A stretch of 29,031 nucleotides of DNA from CAYXWH01 sp964468755 (GCA_964468755.1 CAYXWH010000015.1:1-29031); one strand, 5' to 3'. Positions 7,487-16,334 are shown, numbered from the stretch's first letter. Notes: a model not told the origin generated them from the sequence alone. Program-made: numbers and translations.

Positions 7487-9610
7487 TTACTTGCATTTAT
7501 AAACTTTACATAAAAATGACCTCAGTGACTCCGAACCGGTATGCGGGTCATAGTTTGTCCCGCCGGTGAGCAGATTGGCACTTGATTCCCGGAAACCGTA
7601 CTCCGGCGGGTCTTTTTCCGGGAACCACCAGCCATGGGGCACATTTACTACGCCGGGATGAACTATGTCGGTCAGTTGCGCCCGCTGTTTAATCCTGCCC
7701 CGGCGGCTTTCCACCCAGACCCAGTAGCCATCGGCTATACCCAGATTCTTTGCCGTGTCCGGGTGAATCTGGATTAGCGGGTCGGGAACAAGCTTGCGCA
7801 GGGAGGGTATTTGCCTGCCCTCGGAGTGGAAGTAGGGCTGGGACCTGGCACCGGTGGTGATAATCAGCGGGTATTCCTGAAAGAGCTCCGGAGTTGAATA
7901 AGGGCTTTCCGGTGACTCAGCATAATAGGGAAGCGGGTCATAGCCCATTGTCTCCAGGGAAGAACTGTACAGTTCCACTTTGCCTGACGGGGTGGCAAAT
8001 CCTTCCTGTTCATATTTCCGGTAGCGCATCTCCCCCATAATGATTCCGCGCTCCTTCAATTCGTCAAAGGTGATACCGGAGTCTTTGAGAACCCAGTCGC
8101 AGTATTCCCTGACATTCCGCCAGGGGAAGTGCTCCCCCATTCCCATGCGATGGGCAATGTCAATCATAATCTGTTTATCGTCGCGGCATTCACCTATGGT
8201 AGCTACCTTTTGCCTTGCCAGCACGCACCAGACAAAGTGCATATCGGCAACGTCATCGGTCTCCAGCCAGCTGGCGGATGGCAGCACCACGTCGGCGAGC
8301 TGGGTGGTGGGTGTCATGAACATGTCAATGGCGACGATAAAGTCCAGTTTCTTGAGCGCCTCAATCATCTCCGGGGCGTAGCAATGAGCGACCAGGGTGT
8401 TGGTGCCCATTATGACAAAGGCTTTTATCGGGTAGGGCTTTCCGTCCAGAATCGCATCGATGAACAGGCGGGGGTGAATCTCGTGGTTCACTTTGTATAT
8501 CCCGGTGCCAATCTTCCTGGCTCGTGTTTCCGGTGGAACTATCTCAGCCAGCTGGAGGCCGGGGTTCAGGTAGGGAGCCTGGACAACGACGTTGGCAGGC
8601 GGGACCCAGAAGACGTCACCACCGGGCACGTCCAGGTTGCCGGTAATGGTACGAAGGATGAGTAGCGCCCGGATGGTCTGGAAGCTATTTATGTTCTGGT
8701 CAATAGCCACGCCCCACTGGATGCATGCCGGTTTGCTGGTGGCATAGGTTCGGGCCGCCGACCGGATGGTATCGGCAGGGACCCAGGTAATCTCCTCAAC
8801 CTTTTCCGGCGGGTACTCTTCAACTCTTCCGGCAAGTTCGTCAAAGCCGACCGTCCATTTGGCTACGAAGTCATGGTCGTAGAGCCGCTCCTTGATGATT
8901 ACGTTCAACATCCCCATTACCAGGGCGTCGTCGGTGCCGGGGCGGAGCTGCAGCCAGTGGTCAGCCCTGGCGGCGATGCCGGTCCGTCTCGGGTCAACCA
9001 CAATCAGTCTGGCGCCCCTTTTGACGGCACGGTCGAGCTGATAGCTGCACATTCCGTCCGAGGCACCGGACTCGGTAATATTACAGCCCCAGTTCACCAC
9101 ACATTTGGGATACACGCCGCCAAAACCATAGAAATCGCAGATGGGGAGCTGACCGCAGGTCATTGCCGAGGCAGTCACCCGGGGCAGGTAGCAGATGTGA
9201 GCCACCCCGAAGTAGTTGGGAGTGCCCAGACAGTTGAGAAATCGGATGAAGAAATTAACATAGGGTCTGCCCGTACCCAGAGTACCGGCTATCGATTCGG
9301 CACCGTAGTTGCGCTTGATGCTGAGCAGGTTTTCGGCAACTATGTCCAGTGCCTCGTCCCAGCTAATTCGCTGCCACTTATTCTCTCCCCTGGCCCCCAC
9401 CCTTTTCAGGGGGTACTTGAGGCGGTTGGGATGGTACAGCAGCTCTACCGATGCTTTACCCTTGGCACACATGAACCCCCGTGAAGTGGGGCATTCCGGG
9501 TCTCCGGTTACCTTAACCACTCTCCCGTTTTTAAGGTATACCCGGAGACCACATATGCCGTGGCACATTCTACAGGCGGATTTGACTATGGTTTCGACTT
9601 CTCTTTCCAT
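7487..9610 (-). CDS. molybdopterin (Mo or W) oxidoreductase, DMSO reductase superfamily
   Basis: 707 residues. The N-terminal Fe4S4 site is Cys13-x2-Cys16-x3-Cys20 with Cys48 in FMCAKG. WDEALDIVAENL and the two bis-MGD domains follow, then the C-terminal dinucleotide-binding domain (GARSQPYFHSEGR). By position, Cys140 in HICYLPR is the likely metal ligand, as in periplasmic nitrate reductase and acetylene hydratase. The residue after the second cluster Cys is His17; acetylene hydratase has its catalytic Asp there, so this is not that enzyme. No twin-arginine signal is visible, so it should be cytoplasmic. No dedicated Fe-S or membrane subunit is adjacent; the ferredoxin at 11443 or the GlcF-like protein may serve. 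The SD (AAAAGGAG) is unusually far (about 18 bases) from the ATG. Substrate unknown. Confidence 0.92.
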   Translation of the reverse strand: MEREVETIVKSACRMCHGICGLRVYLKNGRVVKVTGDPECPTSRGFMCAKGKASVELLYHPNRLKYPLKRVGARGENKWQRISWDEALDIVAENLLSIKRNYGAESIAGTLGTGRPYVNFFIRFLNCLGTPNYFGVAHICYLPRVTASAMTCGQLPICDFYGFGGVYPKCVVNWGCNITESGASDGMCSYQLDRAVKRGARLIVVDPRRTGIAARADHWLQLRPGTDDALVMGMLNVIIKERLYDHDFVAKWTVGFDELAGRVEEYPPEKVEEITWVPADTIRSAARTYATSKPACIQWGVAIDQNINSFQTIRALLILRTITGNLDVPGGDVFWVPPANVVVQAPYLNPGLQLAEIVPPETRARKIGTGIYKVNHEIHPRLFIDAILDGKPYPIKAFVIMGTNTLVAHCYAPEMIEALKKLDFIVAIDMFMTPTTQLADVVLPSASWLETDDVADMHFVWCVLARQKVATIGECRDDKQIMIDIAHRMGMGEHFPWRNVREYCDWVLKDSGITFDELKERGIIMGEMRYRKYEQEGFATPSGKVELYSSSLETMGYDPLPYYAESPESPYSTPELFQEYPLIITTGARSQPYFHSEGRQIPSLRKLVPDPLIQIHPDTAKNLGIADGYWVWVESRRGRIKQRAQLTDIVHPGVVNVPHGWWFPEKDPPEYGFRESSANLLTGGTNYDPHTGSESLRSFLCKVYKCK

Positions 9611-9937
9611 AGTAACGCTGCTTTGAATAGCTCCTTTTCCCGGTGGGGCATCAGCTACGGTGCTATTCTAAAATTGCCTCAATGGGCAAAAATGCGCCTG
9701 TTTTGCTTACTATCGTGTCGCTCGCTCCTGGTCACACAGACATGAACCAAACGTACCCGCCCTTTTGGCTCAATCATACCGGGCGGTTTTGGTAGTGGGC
9801 TGCTGACGAACGAACTCGCCGTATCTCCGAATGAATACCAACACCAATCCGGACAACCCGGCCCGCGCCATGAAGCCCCGGCATTATACGGTACCAAGGT
9901 TAGAGTAGCGAATGCTACTATTTATCTTTATGTATTG
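9611..9937. other. 327-base intergenic region between flavoprotein and molybdopterin genes
   Basis: No convincing gene. A small hairpin AGTAGC/GCTACT (9904-9919) lies 18 bases after the stop of the 9938 gene. TTGCC/GGCAA (about 9675-9690), followed by TTTT on the minus strand, is a second weak terminator-like stem. The gap is the largest inside the catabolic block, so a new transcript for the molybdopterin/GlcDF section may start here; I could not identify a clean promoter. Confidence 0.4.
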
Positions 9938-11362
9938 TTAAGCGGCCGGTTCCTTGACCGCATTCCTGGCGGCGATAATTCCCTGGGTGAATGCGGAAGA
10001 ACTCATTATGCCCAGCAAATACGTCTTGGTATGGAGACCGCCGGTCGTCTCGCCAGCGGCATAGAGACCGGGGATTGTCTCATCGTACTGGTTGAGCACC
10101 TGGCCGCGGGCGTTTATCTTTAATCCTCCCTTCATTGAGGTGGTTGCGGTAACGCTTTTGATTGCGTAGTAGGGCGGTGTGATTTTTGCCAGCGGGCGCG
10201 CCTCTCCCATCTGATGTTTTCGACCACAGACGGTATCATAGCCGAAGTTATCAATGTCGCTATTGTATTTTTCAATTGCTTCCTTGAGTCCTTCGGCATT
10301 GATACCGGCTTTTTCCGCCAGCTCGTCCAGGGAACTGGTAATAATCCTGTTGCACTTTTCTACGTCTTTGACGTGTTCCATGTTTCTTTTGTCGGTGCCT
10401 TCAATTCTGCCGATATTATTCATGATATCTTCATTGAAGACCACCCAGTAAACACTACCTGGTTGCCTCATAGCGGCTTCGGTCATACGGCCGTAGAAGC
10501 CTTCCGAGGACGACTCATCGTGGAACCGTTTACCGTGGACATTTACCATGATGCCACCCCAGTCGAGCGCCCATATACATTCGGAATGAGTCTCAACATC
10601 TACTGGCCAGGAGCCGGCCACCGCAATACCCATATCCTTGGTTGCGGCGCCGGCGTCCATTCCCATCTTAAGACCATCACCGAGGTGCGATACCGGCATC
10701 TTGGGGACACAGTTGACCATATGGGGGGCATACTCGGCAACCATTTCACGGTTTCGGCCAAATCCGCCGCTGGTAAGGATTACCGCGCGCTTTGCCCTGA
10801 AGTTCTTAATCTCGCCGCCGGTGTCAACGGTGAGACCGATAACCCGGTCAGTCTGAGGATTGACAATGAGCCTCAGGGCTCTGTGCCGGGTGAGAATCTC
10901 CACCCCAACTCTCCTGGCTCTCCCTTCCGCGGCTTTGACCATCTTGGGGCCAAAGCCGAGGAGCCAGCCCAGGACTCTACGTCGGCTGTGGCGGGGAAGA
11001 GGAATCAAACCGGGGAATTCTACCCCTTCTTCCACCAGCATTTTATAGGAGTCAAGCACGTTATCGGCATAGGCTCTGGCTATCTCGGGGTCGGCACCAC
11101 AGATATTCACTAGGTCTTCGTAAAACAGGTCAGGTGAGTCATCAGTGATACCTGCTGCCTTCTGTTCCTCGCATCCGGGAGCACAAAAGCCGCCGACAAC
11201 CATGTTAAAGCTGCCGCCGAGTGCCGGTCTTGCTTCGAGAAGAGTCGTATTGAGGCCTGCCTCGGCAACAATAACTGCTGCGGGTAGTCCGGCGGTGCCA
11301 CCGCCAACGATAATGACATCTGCTTCATGATCCCACTTCTGGGGTACTTCTGCTGGAGTCAA
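9938..11362 (-). CDS. FAD_binding_2 flavoprotein (fumarate reductase/ketosteroid dehydrogenase type), copy 1
   Basis: 474 residues. The Rossmann motif is VIIVGGGTAGLPAA (17-30), preceded by the VPQKWD opening shared by all three copies in this window. SGGFGRN, GGIMVNVHGKRFHDE and the closing GLYAAGETTGGLHTKTYLLG match soluble fumarate reductase (Fcc3), urocanate reductase and 3-ketosteroid Delta1-dehydrogenase. The family adds or removes hydrogens at a C=C bond near a carbonyl. The Arg that holds the carboxylate in fumarate reductases (NRLGG) is replaced by Tyr (KTYLLG), as in ketosteroid dehydrogenases, so fumarate is an unlikely substrate. No heme or FMN domain is attached. The start codon is TTG, with GAGAGG 8 bases away. 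It is clearly a duplicate of the 11870 gene; the ferredoxin gene lies between them. Confidence 0.9.
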   Translation of the reverse strand: MTPAEVPQKWDHEADVIIVGGGTAGLPAAVIVAEAGLNTTLLEARPALGGSFNMVVGGFCAPGCEEQKAAGITDDSPDLFYEDLVNICGADPEIARAYADNVLDSYKMLVEEGVEFPGLIPLPRHSRRRVLGWLLGFGPKMVKAAEGRARRVGVEILTRHRALRLIVNPQTDRVIGLTVDTGGEIKNFRAKRAVILTSGGFGRNREMVAEYAPHMVNCVPKMPVSHLGDGLKMGMDAGAATKDMGIAVAGSWPVDVETHSECIWALDWGGIMVNVHGKRFHDESSSEGFYGRMTEAAMRQPGSVYWVVFNEDIMNNIGRIEGTDKRNMEHVKDVEKCNRIITSSLDELAEKAGINAEGLKEAIEKYNSDIDNFGYDTVCGRKHQMGEARPLAKITPPYYAIKSVTATTSMKGGLKINARGQVLNQYDETIPGLYAAGETTGGLHTKTYLLGIMSSSAFTQGIIAARNAVKEPAA

Positions 11363-11442
11363 TTTCTTTACCTCTCTCGTTTTATTCTATCTATATCTCA
11401 AGCCGGCTGGTGTTGACCGCATATGCCTGGGCTGATTAATAA

Positions 11443-11709
11443 CTAGTTGTAAGACGGAGTCTCACCCGGGTGCAATTTCTTCCATTTTTCAAGCAGTTGC
11501 TCCCGGCTTTCCTGGTGGTCAGGGTCGGCAACCGGAGCATCTACCGGGCATATCGAGGCACACTGAGGTGATTCATGAGCGCCAACGCACTCGGTGCACT
11601 TATCCGGGTCGATGACATAGGTTGTCTCACCCTCACTGATTGCCTGGTTGGGGCACTCGGTCTCACATGAGCCACAGCTAATGCAGTCTTCAGAAATTTT
11701 ATATGACAC
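11443..11709 (-). CDS. 2[4Fe-4S] ferredoxin, Alvin type
   Basis: 88 residues. Cluster I is Cys9-x2-Cys12-x2-Cys15-x3-Cys19-Pro. Cluster II is Cys38-x2-Cys41-x8-Cys50-x3-Cys54-Pro; the eight-residue insert is the mark of Allochromatium-type ferredoxins, known for very low and widely split potentials. A charged C-terminal tail of about 30 residues follows. The start is GTG with AAGGAGG about 10 bases upstream. It lies 80 bases upstream of one flavoprotein and 160 bases downstream of another, so it most likely trades electrons with them or with the molybdopterin enzyme. The partner is inferred from position only. Confidence 0.93.
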   Translation of the reverse strand: MSYKISEDCISCGSCETECPNQAISEGETTYVIDPDKCTECVGAHESPQCASICPVDAPVADPDHQESREQLLEKWKKLHPGETPSYN

Positions 11710-11869
11710 TTATTAATAGCCTCCTTATTTTTGCCTACTATATTGATATATCCTATACAACCTACTTCGAGAAAGACAATATTACTCTCCTATCAGGACA
11801 ACACCCCCTTTCCGATTTATAACCGACCAGCCTTCATTCGAACGGGGCAGCCATTACCGCCCAACCTGC

Positions 11870-13279
11870 TCAAGCAGCCGGTTCCTTCACTGCGTTTCTC
11901 GCCGCGATGATTCCCTGAGTCATCGCCGACGAGCTCATCACACCCAGCAGGTAGTTCTTGGTATGCAGGCCGCCGGCAACTTCGCCGGCAGCGTACAGCC
12001 CGGGAATAACATCCCCAAACTGGTCGATTACCTGGCAGCGCCCGTTTATCCTCAAGCCCCCCTTCATCGAGGTGGTTGAGGTAACGCATTTGATAGCATA
12101 GAATGGCGGCACCTCCAATTTTACCAGAGGCCTATCCGAGCCACCAAATTGCACGTTCCTGCCGTACACAGTATCATAGCCGGCAGTCGTCACATCGCTA
12201 TTATATTTCTCAATGGTTTCCCGGAGTCCCTTGGGGTCTATGCCGGCCAGTTTAGCCATTTCTTCAAAGGTATCGGCTTTATATTGCTTGCACTTATCTA
12301 TGGTACTCAGGTGGGCTTCGGAGTCATTGATAACGTTCTTCTTCTGACTATCGTCAAACACAACCCAGTAGACCGAACCGGGCTGACGCATTCCAGAAGC
12401 GGTCATAGGTCCGTAGAATGCCTCGGCGGAAGATTCATTGTGGAACCTCTTGCCGTCAACATTGACCATGATACCGCCCCACCATATTACCCACAGTGCG
12501 TTGGAATGGGTCTCGGCACAGACGGGCCAGGAAGGAGCTACCGCATGACTGATATCTTTGGTGGCAGCACCAATCGCCAGACCCATCTTGAGGCCGTCTC
12601 CCATATGTCCTACCGGCATCTTGGGTACGCAGTCAGCCATCTCCGGGGCATACTCAGCTACCATTTCGTGGTTCCGGCCGAACCCGCCACTGGCAATGAT
12701 TACCGCCCGCTTTGCCTTGAAATTTTTCATGCCGTCCCTGGTTTCCACCTGTACTCCGATAACTTTGCCGGTCTGCGGGTCAGCAATGAGTTTGGTGGCA
12801 CGGTGTCTTAAAAGTATCTCCACTCCTTTTCTGTTGGCTCTTCCTTCAACTGCCCTGACCAGTTGCGGTCCTACCCCCTCCAACCAGCCGTGACAGCGGT
12901 TTCTGGTATGAGCTGGATGGGGGACAAGTCCCGGGAATGTGACCCCTTCTTCCTTGAGCATCCGGTAGGCATCAAGCTGGTTATCGGCAAATGCCCTGGC
13001 GATTTCCGTGTCAGCGCCGCAAATAGTAATCTCATCCTGATAAAATACTTCCGGTGAGTCATCGACACCGGCTGACTTCTCCTCCTCGGTTCCGGCAAAA
13101 GCCATGGTGCCGGCAACCATGTTGAAGCTGCCACCGACTGCCGGTCTGGACTCAAGGATGGTAGCCTTAAAGCCCACCTCCGCAACAATGACTCCCGCCG
13201 GGAGTCCGGCGGTCCCGCCGCCGATAATAATGACATCCGATTCATTATCCCATTTCTTCGGTACCTCTACAACTACCAT
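11870..13279 (-). CDS. FAD_binding_2 flavoprotein (fumarate reductase/ketosteroid dehydrogenase type), copy 2
   Basis: 469 residues, a close paralogue of the 9938 product along its whole length (shared SGGFGRN, MRQPGSVYWVVF, TTSMKGGL and MSSSA blocks, and an identical RNAVKEPAA end). It has the FAD motif VIIIGGGTAGLPAG (17-30) and the same Arg-to-Tyr change (HTKNYLLG). The start is ATG behind AAGGAGGT at 5 bases. The CoA-transferase gene ends 27 bases upstream, so the two are probably read as one message and the flavoprotein may act on a CoA ester or its free acid. Desaturase or ene-reductase activity is an inference from the family; direction and substrate are unknown. Confidence 0.9.
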   Translation of the reverse strand: MVVVEVPKKWDNESDVIIIGGGTAGLPAGVIVAEVGFKATILESRPAVGGSFNMVAGTMAFAGTEEEKSAGVDDSPEVFYQDEITICGADTEIARAFADNQLDAYRMLKEEGVTFPGLVPHPAHTRNRCHGWLEGVGPQLVRAVEGRANRKGVEILLRHRATKLIADPQTGKVIGVQVETRDGMKNFKAKRAVIIASGGFGRNHEMVAEYAPEMADCVPKMPVGHMGDGLKMGLAIGAATKDISHAVAPSWPVCAETHSNALWVIWWGGIMVNVDGKRFHNESSAEAFYGPMTASGMRQPGSVYWVVFDDSQKKNVINDSEAHLSTIDKCKQYKADTFEEMAKLAGIDPKGLRETIEKYNSDVTTAGYDTVYGRNVQFGGSDRPLVKLEVPPFYAIKCVTSTTSMKGGLRINGRCQVIDQFGDVIPGLYAAGEVAGGLHTKNYLLGVMSSSAMTQGIIAARNAVKEPAA

Positions 13280-13306
13280 TGCTTACCTCCTTATAACGGT
13301 GTAAGT

Positions 13307-14671
13307 CTATGGATAGAACATCTCCCTGGCTGCTTTCATCAGTTCAGGTTGAAAATCAGGGTGGGCTACCGAGATTAATGCCTCCGCCCGTTCCCGCCGG
13401 CTCTTGCAGTCCAGGTTAACGATTCCATGCTCGGTCACCAGGTAATCAAGGTAGACCATGGGGAGCATTACCGCTGTGCCTGCCTCAAATTTTGGTACTA
13501 TCCGGGATGCTTTCCCGCCGAGGGCGGTGGAGTTGAGCATGGCTACGGAGCGGCCGCCTTTAGAATAGTGGGCGCCGATGCAGTACTCCACCTGACCGCC
13601 GGGGCCGCTGATGGGGGTAGTGCCGATGTGGGTAATTACAACTTGCCCGAGGAGGTCAACAGCGAGCAAGTTATTGATAGCCACCATATTGTCCTGGGAG
13701 GCAATCCTGGCGACATTACACATGGTGGAAATATCCCGGAATTCATACCCGGGATTGTCGGTGATAAATTCCAGGGCTTCAGGAACACGGGGGTCCCGGG
13801 GGTATGTCCAGAAACAGGAGCAGACCACCTTGCCGGTGTCCACGTTTTTTCTCCTGCCGGTTATCACGCCGCGAGTGATGAGGTCTATAATCTGGACATA
13901 TGTCAACTCGCTGTCAATGCCGAGGTCGTTTTTATCGATGAGGAAGTCCATGACAGCTTCCGCAGCCGTACCGGTGCCAATCTCCAGGGTATCGCCGTCA
14001 TTTACCAGCGAGGCGGCGTTGGCGCCAATAACCTGGGCTATCTCAAATTCTTCCGGAGATGGCACTGGCACCACCACTTCGGCGGCCATTGGACCCGTTG
14101 TCGGCGGTGCTTCCACCAGGTAGTCGATGTCATCAATATGCACATATTCACCGCACACCCGGGGGAGGTTCGGGTCTACTTCGGCGACCTTTACCCTGGC
14201 GGTCCGGCAGGCGCTGGGAGTGTACCAGTGACGGGGGCCAAAGCTACAGTTGCCGTTATCATCGGGTGGGGTTACTTTAAAGAAGAAGATATCTTTGTAG
14301 TGGTACAGGCGGCCCCGGTCAGCACACTGCTGCCGGTAGCCATTGCTCAGCCCGAAGGCGGTTGGTTGCCAGTCGATTGTCTTGTCCCGTACTCCTTCCC
14401 GCGTTGAGCGTACGGTCATGGGGTCTTTAACACGAAAGGCTTTAGCCATTGCCGGGTACTCACCGGGATGAAGAAACGGGTAGTCTTCCACCCAGTGAGC
14501 CGTGAGCGTTACTTCATTGAGTTCACCATAACGATTCGCCAGCGCCAACGCAATATCCTGGGGGTGATTGCTTACCGGAAAGAGCACCTCGGAACCGGGT
14601 GTCACCAGTTCCGCCGCCCGTTTGGCGGTTATCAGCTTATCCCTGTACTTTTCCTGCCACTTCATTTTCAT
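13307..14671 (-). CDS. acetyl-CoA hydrolase/CoA-transferase family protein (4-hydroxybutyrate CoA-transferase-like)
   Basis: 454 residues. Enzymes of this family move CoA between acyl groups through a glutamyl-CoA intermediate. Glu255 in LGIDSELTYVQ aligns with the catalytic Glu of the family's GIHTE motif. The C-terminal half keeps DNMVAINNLLAVDLLGQV, SGPGGQVEYCIGAHYSKGG, SRIVPKF and VTEHGIVNL, then RERAEALISVAHPDF. It would activate the pathway's acid at the cost of acetyl-CoA or succinyl-CoA. The ATG has no SD; an extended -10 (TGATATAAT) ends 5 bases before it, so the message may be leaderless and this may be the first gene of its own transcript. A second in-frame ATG two codons on is the alternative start. 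Confidence 0.9.
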   Translation of the reverse strand: MKMKWQEKYRDKLITAKRAAELVTPGSEVLFPVSNHPQDIALALANRYGELNEVTLTAHWVEDYPFLHPGEYPAMAKAFRVKDPMTVRSTREGVRDKTIDWQPTAFGLSNGYRQQCADRGRLYHYKDIFFFKVTPPDDNGNCSFGPRHWYTPSACRTARVKVAEVDPNLPRVCGEYVHIDDIDYLVEAPPTTGPMAAEVVVPVPSPEEFEIAQVIGANAASLVNDGDTLEIGTGTAAEAVMDFLIDKNDLGIDSELTYVQIIDLITRGVITGRRKNVDTGKVVCSCFWTYPRDPRVPEALEFITDNPGYEFRDISTMCNVARIASQDNMVAINNLLAVDLLGQVVITHIGTTPISGPGGQVEYCIGAHYSKGGRSVAMLNSTALGGKASRIVPKFEAGTAVMLPMVYLDYLVTEHGIVNLDCKSRRERAEALISVAHPDFQPELMKAAREMFYP

Positions 14672-14676
14672 ACCAG

Positions 14677-14685
14677 ATTATATCA
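14677..14685 (-). promoter_or_regulatory. extended -10 promoter, probably leaderless
   Basis: The minus strand reads TGATATAAT and then five bases before the ATG of the CoA-transferase gene. TGnTATAAT is the sigma70 extended -10 consensus. Transcription would start at or next to the A of the ATG. No good -35 box is seen, as is common with extended -10 promoters. Confidence 0.5.
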
Positions 14686-14758
14686 GACAGAATTTCCGAT
14701 ATATTGCCGGTGCCGCTTAGCCTGAATGCCGTGAGCATCGCTTAGTTCCGGTGTTACG

Positions 14759-16162
14759 CTAGCGGCTGCTTTCAGCAGCGGCATTTTCGGCGGCAAGTTT
14801 CCCTAATACAAATGCCTGAAGTGTCATGATTCCGGCGTAATAAGCATCCGGTTTACTGCAGAAACCTCCGGCTACCTCACCGGCAGCGTATAGACCCGGA
14901 ATTGGTTCATCATAATGGTCAACCACCTGTGCACTGGTATTAATCTTGATACCGCCCTTGAGTGAACTTATGGAGACCTTACATTTCATGGCGTAAAACG
15001 GGGGCCTCTCTACCTTTGGCGGCGGTTCCTTGCCATGAAGTCCTCCCCACTCCTTCCTGCCGAACTTCTGGTCGTAGCCATACTTTTCAATGTCAGCATT
15101 GTACTCGTTGACAGTCTTTGCCAGACCTTCCGGGTTGACCCCGACCGTTTTTGCCAGCTCTTCAATCGTGTCCGCTTTATACTCCTTGATTTGCCGGTAC
15201 GCCTCGGGTGAAGCCTCTTCCCGGATATGGCTGTCATATATATTGAAGTGAAGACCGCCGTGCGGGTCCTGCCGGACAATATCGCGAAACATGGGGCTGT
15301 AGGTCCCCCATTCGGTGCACATCTCATCGCACCATCGCTCACCGTCTTTGTTCACGGATATGGCTCCGTGGTTCGGTATTATTGTGGTGTGGCCGGTTTC
15401 GGTGCATACCGATATGGACGGGCATACCGCGATGCCTATACCATAGGTTGCCCCGCCGACGTCGAGAACCATTCTTAAACCGTCTCCCATATGAGTGGGT
15501 GGGGTCACCGGGACACATTCAACGTAGTACGGGCCATATTCGGCAATCATTTCTTTATTTCGGATAAAGCCGCCGTTGGCCAGAATGACTGCTTTTGTCG
15601 CCCGGAAGTAAACATCCTTTCCTTCATGTTTGGCTCTGACCCCGATGATTCTGCCGGTTGCCGGGTCCTGGACAAGCCGGTCAGCGCGGTGCTTGTAGCG
15701 TATATCAAGCCCTTTTTCTTCTGCCTTCCTGCGCAAAACCTTAAGGAGGCCGGCACCGTGGCCTTCCCAGCGGTGAATGCGCGGCAAGCTGTGTCCCGGA
15801 GCTTCGAAGACACTGACTACTTTGGCTCCCTGGGCAATAAGCCATTGATACGTGTCAAGCTGTCTTTCCGCCAGTACCCCGTAAAGCTCCGGGTCACCGC
15901 CGCTCACCTTCATGGCTTCGGCAAAACACCTTTCCGTTGAGTCCTCAACTCCGGCTGCTTTTTGCACATCCGTTCCTACAAAGGGTGTGCCGCCGGCGAT
16001 ATAGGCTAAGCTGCTGGCTGGGCCGCTCCAGGCTTCCAGTACCATTACCTTGGCGCCTTTCTCGGCAGATCTGATGGCTGCCGGCAGGCCAGCAGTGCCC
16101 GCGCCGACCACGATAACCTCGGCTTCGGCATCCCACTTCTCAGGAACGCGGAAAAAAGACAT
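14759..16162 (-). CDS. FAD_binding_2 flavoprotein (fumarate reductase/ketosteroid dehydrogenase type), copy 3
   Basis: 467 residues from the chosen ATG, which has AAGGAGGT 7 bases before it; the longer frame from 16222 lacks a site. The FAD motif is VIVVGAGTAGLPAA (16-29), after the same short VPEKWD lead found in copies 1 and 2. Later motifs are NGGFIRN, GAISVNKDGERWCDE, SSLKGGIKIN and GLYAAGEVAGG. It is more distant from copies 1 and 2. The substrate-loop His is missing (GGFCSKPDAYYAG), and tyrosines occupy the place of the fumarate-binding Arg. It lies 87 bases upstream of the CoA-transferase. It is expected to be a cytoplasmic C=C dehydrogenase or reductase with a different substrate from the other two. 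Confidence 0.88.
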   Translation of the reverse strand: MSFFRVPEKWDAEAEVIVVGAGTAGLPAAIRSAEKGAKVMVLEAWSGPASSLAYIAGGTPFVGTDVQKAAGVEDSTERCFAEAMKVSGGDPELYGVLAERQLDTYQWLIAQGAKVVSVFEAPGHSLPRIHRWEGHGAGLLKVLRRKAEEKGLDIRYKHRADRLVQDPATGRIIGVRAKHEGKDVYFRATKAVILANGGFIRNKEMIAEYGPYYVECVPVTPPTHMGDGLRMVLDVGGATYGIGIAVCPSISVCTETGHTTIIPNHGAISVNKDGERWCDEMCTEWGTYSPMFRDIVRQDPHGGLHFNIYDSHIREEASPEAYRQIKEYKADTIEELAKTVGVNPEGLAKTVNEYNADIEKYGYDQKFGRKEWGGLHGKEPPPKVERPPFYAMKCKVSISSLKGGIKINTSAQVVDHYDEPIPGLYAAGEVAGGFCSKPDAYYAGIMTLQAFVLGKLAAENAAAESSR

Positions 16163-16206
16163 CTTTTCTACCTCCTTACCGGTTGTTACATTGTGGCGGC
16201 TATCGG

Positions 16207-16227
16207 TTTCCATGGGAATCATGGAAA
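16207..16227. repeat. operator-like inverted repeat upstream of flavoprotein copy 3
   Basis: TTTCCAT (16207-16213) and ATGGAAA (16221-16227) form a perfect 7-bp inverted repeat with a 7-base spacer, about 45 bases upstream of the ATG at 16162. The spacing (one DNA turn and a bit between half-site centres) suits a dimeric regulator. No matching regulator is identified. Confidence 0.35.
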
Positions 16228-16334
16228 ACTATGGATAACAAGTCGTCAGAAACAGAGCCGCTCGTTTACTATTTCCTTCCTCATTATTATTGCGTTCCAA
16301 ACGTGGTATATGATTAGGAACACTGGTATATATT

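Noticed and set aside
7487..9610. Acetylene hydratase
   Set aside because: The metal-ligand Cys number is similar, but the catalytic Asp is His17 and the context has no acetylene-related gene.
9679..9897. 72-codon minus-strand frame between flavoprotein copy 1 and the Mo enzyme
   Set aside because: Odd composition and no ribosome site or domain.
10214..11113. 299-codon open frame on the plus strand opposite flavoprotein copy 1
   Set aside because: Antisense shadow; the minus-strand protein is unmistakable and has a paralogue beside it.
13427..14407. 326-codon open frame on the plus strand opposite the CoA-transferase
   Set aside because: It is the antisense shadow of a gene with clear catalytic motifs; it has no family signature and no ribosome site.
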